Assembly: GCA_018400515.1 (NCBI GenBank)
Contig: JAGYMR010000063.1
Location: forward strand, 1 to 12,355
DNA: 12,355 nucleotides
Direction of reading: 5' to 3'
Source: Tangfeifania sp.
Lineage (GTDB): Bacteria > Bacteroidota > Bacteroidia > Bacteroidales > Prolixibacteraceae
Positions 7,150 through 12,355 of this stretch are shown here, piece after piece. The notes under the pieces were generated by a model. It saw only the letters and a program-made list of their open reading frames with translations, did no database searches and had not been told where the DNA came from. Every line of letters begins with the position of its first letter. The first letter of the stretch is position 1. Position numbers and translations under genes: made by a program.

Positions 7150-9969
7150 ATGAACGATTTTGTATTTTTCAAACTGGAGATAAAAAAAATTTTATTGTCC
7201 GTTCTGATGCTCTTTTTGGTGGTTTCCTGTAAAACCACCCCGGAAACCGGAGTAAATGATTTACGGGTGGAATACCTGAAGAATCCGCTGGGAGTGGATA
7301 CACCGGCTCCCCGCTTTTCATGGAAGATAAGGTCGGGGCAACGGGGGCTTGATCAGGAGGCTTTTCAGCTTATTGTTGCGGAAGATCCTGAAGGGATCCG
7401 GGAGGCCGGCGGAGCGCTCTGGAACTCCGGAAAAGTCCGCAGTTCCCGTACGGTGAACCTGAAGTATGAAGGGGAACCACTGGAAAGCAATACGAAATAT
7501 TACTGGGGGGTCCGGGTTTGGACAGGTTCCGGGGAAGCGCTTGTTAGCGATCCCGCCTTTTTTCATACAGGGATCCTTCGCGAAACCGGCTGGAAAGCCC
7601 GGTGGATCACCACCCGGGAGGAGGTCGTTTCGGAAAGTCCGCTGTTTCGAAAGGAGTTCCGGACCGACAAGAAAATCGCACAGGCGATTGCTTTTGTCAC
7701 GGCGACGGGTTTTTACGAATTTTACCTGAACGGGGAGAAAGTGGGCGATCATGTACTTGATCCCGGCATTACCGATTACCGGAAAACAGTACTGTACTCC
7801 ACGTACGATGTAACCTCCCTTTTGAAAAAAGGCCCTAATGCCGCCGGTGCGATGCTGGGCAATGGTGCCTGGAATTTACGGAAAACCGAAGGGAGATGGA
7901 GCTGGGGCGGTGGAGGCACCAGTTTCGGGAATCCCAGTTTCCTGATGCAGCTCATGATTGATTATGCTGATGGCTCCCGGGACCTTATAACTACAGATCA
8001 GAGCTGGCGAACCGCCCCGGGACCGGTAACATTCAATAACCTCTACGGAGGGGAGGATTACGATGCCCGCCAGGCGCCCCGAGGGTGGTCCTCTCCGGGC
8101 TTCGATGATGCCGCCTGGCAGGAAGTTATTGAGACGGGGGGCCCCGGGGGTATCCTGAAGTCGCAAATGATGCCCCCCATCAAAGTAACCAAAACCCTTC
8201 AGCCGGTTAAGGAGATCAACCCCGAGCCAGGTGTGTCCCTTTTTGATTTGGGGCAGAACATTGCCGGCTGGTGGCGGATGAAAGTGAAAGGTACTCCCGG
8301 GCAGGTCATCCGGGTCCGGGGCGCCGAGACCCTGAATGATTCCCTTTTTCCCAAACCGCTTGAAACGGGGGACCGGCTAAGCACCAAATACGATTATCAT
8401 GCTCAAACCTGGACGGATTATACCGTGAAAGATGAGAAAACCGCTCTTTATGAACCCCGTTTCTTTTACACCGGTTTCCGGTACATCGAGGTAACCACCA
8501 GTGACCAAAAAAATCCTGAACTGCTGAACATCGAAGGAAGGGTGGTGCGTTCCGCTCTTCGCCGGAATGGTACTTTTCAGTCGTCGGATTCCCTGCTGAA
8601 CCGGATCTACCAGGCTTCTGTATGGTCTCAGAAGGGGAATATGCAAAGTTATCCCACCGATTGCCCCCACCGCGAAAAGGGTGCTTATAACGGCGACGGG
8701 CAGGTTATTGCGGAAACTTCCATGCACGATTTTCACATGGCCCCCTTTTATACAAAATGGATTAATGATATGCGGGATGCCCAGCAGGAAAACGGCTGGA
8801 TCCCCAATACTTCCCCCACGCTGGTTGGCGGTATGGGCGGCGGAGTTGCCTGGGGCAGCGCCTATATTCTCATCCCCTGGTGGATGTACCATTATTACCA
8901 CGATACCCGCATACTGGAGGATCATTACCCCGCCATGAAGAGATACCTGCACTACCTGAAGCACCTGGCAAAAACAGACGAAAATCCTGAAGAACCCTAC
9001 ATTATCAACGACTTTGGCAGCTACTGGTTATCGCTGGGGGAGTGGTGTGCTCCCGGACAGTCGGACGGTCCCAACCACCCGGTGGTTCATACCTTTTATT
9101 TCTATTACAACACCCTTCTCCTGTCAAAAATCGCCGCTGTTCTTGATAAGCCCGGTGATGCCAACGCTTTCAGTGCTTTGTCCGATACCATCCGGCAGGC
9201 ATTCAATGAAAAGTTTTTTGACCCGGAAACAGGGCTGTACGGGACGGAGGAGCCCTACCAAACCTATCAGCTGCTGGCCCTGGCAGGAGATCTTGTTCCT
9301 GAAGAACAGAGACAAAACGTTTTCGACCGGATTGTCAGGGATATCGAAGCGCGAAATTTCCATCTGAATACCGGGATCATCGGCACCAAATACCTTTTCC
9401 CGGTCCTCACCGAAGGGGGAAGGAACGATCTGGCTTATAAAATTCTGCAGGGAAAAACCTATCCCGGTTACGGTTACTGGATGGAAAACGGATCGACCAC
9501 GTTGCTTGAAAAATGGTCGGGGGAACATTCTCACAATCATCAGATGTTCGGTTCTGTGGAGGAATATTTTTATAAATACCTGGCAGGGATCCGTTCCCCG
9601 CTGTCGGAAAAGGTCTCTCTGGGTTATCAGACCAATTACATCGAACCCTATGTGCCCGCGGGATTAAATTCCGTCAGTGCTTCTGTTGAAACACCCGCCG
9701 GAACACTTTCCTCTTCCTGGGAAAAAGCGGGGAGATCCTTCCGGCATCAGATCAGTATCCCGGCCAATACCCGTGCATCCCTGGCTTTGCCGTTGTTTGA
9801 CGGTGAAAACAACTGCATGGTTTGGGAAGGGGAGACCGTTGTGTGGAAGGATAACCGTTTTCTGGAAGGGGTAACGGGTATTTCGGAGGCGGAAAAAGTG
9901 AATGACCGCCTGGTTTTTTGGCTGGAGTCGGGAAAATATTCCTTCCGGATGGAAAACGAAACCGATTAG
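7150..9969 (+). CDS. GH78-type alpha-L-rhamnosidase lipoprotein (copy 2)
   Basis: With the ATG at 7150 the product has 939 residues and starts with a short basic stretch, a hydrophobic core and the lipobox VVSC (Cys 27). The frame stays open upstream to a GTG at 7060 that overlaps the previous stop codon. That start would put 30 polar residues before the signal peptide, so I prefer 7150. The domains are an Ig-like module (about 30-150: KNPLGVDTPAPRFSW, LWNSGKVRSS), an N-terminal domain with FYLNGEKVGDH and the family motif YGGEDYDAR, a beta domain with SLFDLGQNIAGWW near 363, the six-hairpin catalytic domain (about 470-810) and a C-terminal beta domain. DCPHREKGAYNGDG supplies D504, E509 and D516 with the usual GH78 spacing. 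The general base is E787 in LLEKW, where the Trp usually found before this Glu is Leu. The module order matches both neighbours, but the sequence is clearly divergent, so an old duplication or separate recruitment is more likely than a recent copy. Predicted role: exo-acting release of rhamnose, linkage unknown. Confidence 0.92.
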   Translation: MNDFVFFKLEIKKILLSVLMLFLVVSCKTTPETGVNDLRVEYLKNPLGVDTPAPRFSWKIRSGQRGLDQEAFQLIVAEDPEGIREAGGALWNSGKVRSSRTVNLKYEGEPLESNTKYYWGVRVWTGSGEALVSDPAFFHTGILRETGWKARWITTREEVVSESPLFRKEFRTDKKIAQAIAFVTATGFYEFYLNGEKVGDHVLDPGITDYRKTVLYSTYDVTSLLKKGPNAAGAMLGNGAWNLRKTEGRWSWGGGGTSFGNPSFLMQLMIDYADGSRDLITTDQSWRTAPGPVTFNNLYGGEDYDARQAPRGWSSPGFDDAAWQEVIETGGPGGILKSQMMPPIKVTKTLQPVKEINPEPGVSLFDLGQNIAGWWRMKVKGTPGQVIRVRGAETLNDSLFPKPLETGDRLSTKYDYHAQTWTDYTVKDEKTALYEPRFFYTGFRYIEVTTSDQKNPELLNIEGRVVRSALRRNGTFQSSDSLLNRIYQASVWSQKGNMQSYPTDCPHREKGAYNGDGQVIAETSMHDFHMAPFYTKWINDMRDAQQENGWIPNTSPTLVGGMGGGVAWGSAYILIPWWMYHYYHDTRILEDHYPAMKRYLHYLKHLAKTDENPEEPYIINDFGSYWLSLGEWCAPGQSDGPNHPVVHTFYFYYNTLLLSKIAAVLDKPGDANAFSALSDTIRQAFNEKFFDPETGLYGTEEPYQTYQLLALAGDLVPEEQRQNVFDRIVRDIEARNFHLNTGIIGTKYLFPVLTEGGRNDLAYKILQGKTYPGYGYWMENGSTTLLEKWSGEHSHNHQMFGSVEEYFYKYLAGIRSPLSEKVSLGYQTNYIEPYVPAGLNSVSASVETPAGTLSSSWEKAGRSFRHQISIPANTRASLALPLFDGENNCMVWEGETVVWKDNRFLEGVTGISEAEKVNDRLVFWLESGKYSFRMENETD

Positions 9970-10081
9970 AGTATCTTTTTCTTTTATGCGGGCTTTTAGA
10001 CATTGTGAAAATGAAACAGTTATCGGGCAAAATATTGAGGTACATTGATCAATACCAGCCCTGAAAAATAAATTTAAAGTT

Positions 10082-12355
10082 ATGCAAAAACTCAGTATTA
10101 TTTTGATGATCTTTTTTGTTGGTTGTTTTAGTACCGGGACCAATGCAGGGGTAATTCCCGGGGACCTGAAATGTGAGCACCTGACCGATCCGGTCGGTAT
10201 TGACGCTTCCCATCCCCGGTTTACCTGGAAGCTGGAATCACAAAAGCCGGGCGCTTCTCAAAGGGCTTACCAGCTGATAACCGGAACCGATCGCTCAGCT
10301 GTAGCCCGGGGAAATGGGAATGTATGGGATTCGGGGGAAGTGAGCAGTTCTGTGATTCCGGTGATTTACCAGGGGCCTGCGCTGGTGCCTTTCACCCGTT
10401 ATTTCTGGAGTGTACGGGTGCGGGACGAATTTGGCCAATGGTCGGACTGGTCGCCCGTTGCCTTTTTTGAAGCCGGCATGATGAACCAGAAAAACTGGAA
10501 GGGGCTTTGGATTACCGATACCCCGGATTACACGATGAAACCCGCCCCCTGGTTCCGGAAATCATTTGAAACAAAAAAAGGGATAAAATCTGCCCGCGCC
10601 TATATTGCCGTGGCCGGGCTGTACGAACTTTCGGTAAACGGAAGCCGTGTGGGGGACCACCGGCTCGATCCCGCCTATACCCGATTCGATCGCCGGAACC
10701 TTTATGTTACCTATGATGTTACGGAAAAGCTCCGGAACGGCGAAAATGTGATTGGGGTCTTGCTGGGGAACGGCTGGTACAACCATCAGTCAACGGCTGT
10801 CTGGTATTTCGATAAAGCCCCATGGCGGGCGCGACCCAAATTCTGCATGGACCTGCGGATCACTTATGAGGACGGCAGTGTGGAAACCATCAGCACGGGG
10901 CAGGACTGGAAAACCCATTTAAGTCCGGTGATCTTTAACAGCATTTATACTGCCGAACATTACGATGCCCGGCTGGAACAAGCCGGATGGAATACCCCCG
11001 GCTTCAATGCCGGCGAGTGGAAGAATGCGGTGGCAACGGGAGCTCCCTCCCAGAACATTACTCCTCAGGCCATGCATCCCATCCGGAATGTCACAGAGAT
11101 TCCGGCCAAATCGATGAAAAAACTGGGCCCGCAAACCTGGCTGTTTGATTTTGGCAGGAACATGGCCGGCGTTACCCGGCTGCAGGTAACCGGAGCCGAA
11201 GGGACCACCATCCGGTTGAAGCATTCAGAAAAACTGGGAGAGGACGGGCATGCGGATCTGTCGAACATTGATGTTCATTACCGTCCCACCGATGATTCGG
11301 ATCCCTTCCAAACCGATATTTTTATTCTCAGTGGAAAAGGAGAAGAGACCTTTATGCCCCGGTTCAATTATAAAGGGTTTCAATACGTGGAGGTTTCGGC
11401 AGATAAACCGCTGGACCTGACTAATGAGAGCCTGACCGCATTTTTTATGCACAGCGATGTCCCCCCGGTGGGGACCATCTCCTCTTCAAACACCACCTTG
11501 AATAAGGCGTGGAAAGCGGCCAACGCCTCCTATCTCTCCAATCTTTTCGGGTATCCGACCGATTGCCCGCAGCGCGAAAAAAACGGCTGGACCGGCGACG
11601 CCCATATTGCCATAGAAACCGGGCTGTACAATTTTGATGGCATTACGGTATATGAAAAATGGCTGGCCGACCACCGGGACGAGCAGCTGCCCAACGGCGT
11701 TTTACCGGCCATAATTCCCTCCGGCGGCTGGGGGTACCACTGGGCCAACGGTCCCGACTGGACAAGTACCATCGCCATTATTCCGTGGAATATCTATCTG
11801 TTTTACGGCGATTCGCAGCTGCTGGAAAAGAGTTATGGGAATATCAAAAGGTACGTCGACCATATCGACCGTAATTACCCCTCGGGGATCACCGACTGGG
11901 GGCTCGGCGACTGGGTGCCGGTAAAATCGGAAACCCCAAAGGAATTTACCTCCACGGCCTATTATTATGTGGATGCGGTGATTCTCGCAAAAGCTGCCCG
12001 GTTATTCGGGAAGGATGCCGATGCAAAAAAATATGAGGCCCTGGCGGAGAAGATTAAAACAGCCTTTAATGCCAGGTACCTGGACCGGGAAACCGGCATG
12101 TACGGCAGTGGCTTTCAGACTGAACTGAGCGCTGCCCTTCACTGGGGGCTGGTTCCTGAAGAACTGACTTCCAAAGTGGCTGAAAATTTGGCTGAGCGGG
12201 TGCGTGCCGATGACAAACATATTGATGTGGGGCTGCTCGGCAGTAAAACCATTTTGAATGCTTTAAGCAATTACGGATACCCTGAGCTGGCATATGAAGT
12301 GGCTTCCAGGGAAACATACCCCTCCTGGGGGTGGTGGATCGTGAACGGTGCCACC
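10082..12355 (+). CDS. GH78-type alpha-L-rhamnosidase (copy 3), cut by the window end
   Basis: The reading frame is open for 758 codons from the ATG at 10082 to the last base. The start has a short signal peptide, MQKLSIILMIFFVGC; either a lipobox at FVGC (Cys 15, with an unusual Phe at -3) or signal peptidase I cleavage after TNA (residue 22) is possible. An Ig-like module follows (DPVGIDASHPRFTW, VWDSGEVSSS, SVRVRDEFG), then an N-terminal domain with YELSVNGSRVGDH and AEHYDAR, WLFDFGRNMAGV near 352, and the six-hairpin catalytic domain. DCPQREKNGWTGDA gives D494, E499 and D506; of the three copies this block is the closest to the GH78 consensus. The sequence stops at WWIVNGAT, immediately before the place where the general-base WE motif is expected, so that residue and the C-terminal beta domain (roughly 130-180 residues) lie outside. 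The gene follows the previous one after 112 bases, in which I see neither a terminator nor a convincing promoter; AT-rich sequence precedes the start, with no Shine-Dalgarno. Confidence 0.9.
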   Translation, partial: MQKLSIILMIFFVGCFSTGTNAGVIPGDLKCEHLTDPVGIDASHPRFTWKLESQKPGASQRAYQLITGTDRSAVARGNGNVWDSGEVSSSVIPVIYQGPALVPFTRYFWSVRVRDEFGQWSDWSPVAFFEAGMMNQKNWKGLWITDTPDYTMKPAPWFRKSFETKKGIKSARAYIAVAGLYELSVNGSRVGDHRLDPAYTRFDRRNLYVTYDVTEKLRNGENVIGVLLGNGWYNHQSTAVWYFDKAPWRARPKFCMDLRITYEDGSVETISTGQDWKTHLSPVIFNSIYTAEHYDARLEQAGWNTPGFNAGEWKNAVATGAPSQNITPQAMHPIRNVTEIPAKSMKKLGPQTWLFDFGRNMAGVTRLQVTGAEGTTIRLKHSEKLGEDGHADLSNIDVHYRPTDDSDPFQTDIFILSGKGEETFMPRFNYKGFQYVEVSADKPLDLTNESLTAFFMHSDVPPVGTISSSNTTLNKAWKAANASYLSNLFGYPTDCPQREKNGWTGDAHIAIETGLYNFDGITVYEKWLADHRDEQLPNGVLPAIIPSGGWGYHWANGPDWTSTIAIIPWNIYLFYGDSQLLEKSYGNIKRYVDHIDRNYPSGITDWGLGDWVPVKSETPKEFTSTAYYYVDAVILAKAARLFGKDADAKKYEALAEKIKTAFNARYLDRETGMYGSGFQTELSAALHWGLVPEELTSKVAENLAERVRADDKHIDVGLLGSKTILNALSNYGYPELAYEVASRETYPSWGWWIVNGAT

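Noticed and set aside
10044..10053. A perfect ten-base palindrome ATTGATCAAT before the third GH78
   Set aside because: It is too short to be more than chance on its own, and no second copy was noticed before the other genes.
10082..12355. Possible truncated pseudogene, because no stop codon is seen
   Set aside because: The frame is intact and cut only by the window edge; all motifs expected up to that point are present.

Overview
The window reads as part of a carbohydrate-degradation locus of a Bacteroidota bacterium. All genes lie on the + strand. The evidence for the group is indirect: most proteins start with a lipoprotein signal, most start codons sit behind AT-rich leaders without a clear Shine-Dalgarno, and the enzyme families are typical of polysaccharide utilisation loci (PULs) in this phylum. 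Base composition looks close to half GC by eye, with CGG as the favoured Arg codon. That would fit a moderately GC-rich Bacteroidales or Marinilabiliales lineage better than a low-GC Flavobacterium, but this is only a guess.

Layout: (1) 32-1243, a lipoprotein with a GH99-like/WbsX-type (beta/alpha)8 domain. (2) 1295-4120, a GH106-type alpha-L-rhamnosidase with a twin-arginine-like leader. (3) 4121-4375, a 255-base gap holding a probable intrinsic terminator and a cluster of small CCGG-N5-CCGG hairpins. (4) 4376-7063, 7150-9969 and 10082 to the window end, three consecutive divergent GH78-type alpha-L-rhamnosidases. The last runs off the window just before its expected catalytic general base.

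How they may work together: four of the five enzymes are predicted to release terminal alpha-L-rhamnose. They come from two unrelated families, and the three GH78 copies differ in the catalytic block, so the target is probably a rhamnose-rich, branched glycan attacked at several linkages. The GH99-like protein might act on the backbone or on another side chain. Rhamnogalacturonan, arabinogalactan side chains, bacterial rhamnose-containing polysaccharides and plant rhamnosides are all possible. No sulfatase, polysaccharide lyase, SusC/SusD pair, regulator or rhamnose catabolic gene lies in the window, so the substrate cannot be decided here.

No RNA gene, mobile element, CRISPR array or phage gene was seen. 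The most unusual items are the stacked rhamnosidases, the altered catalytic block of the first GH78, the GH99-like lipoprotein next to GH106, and the CCGG hairpin cluster.
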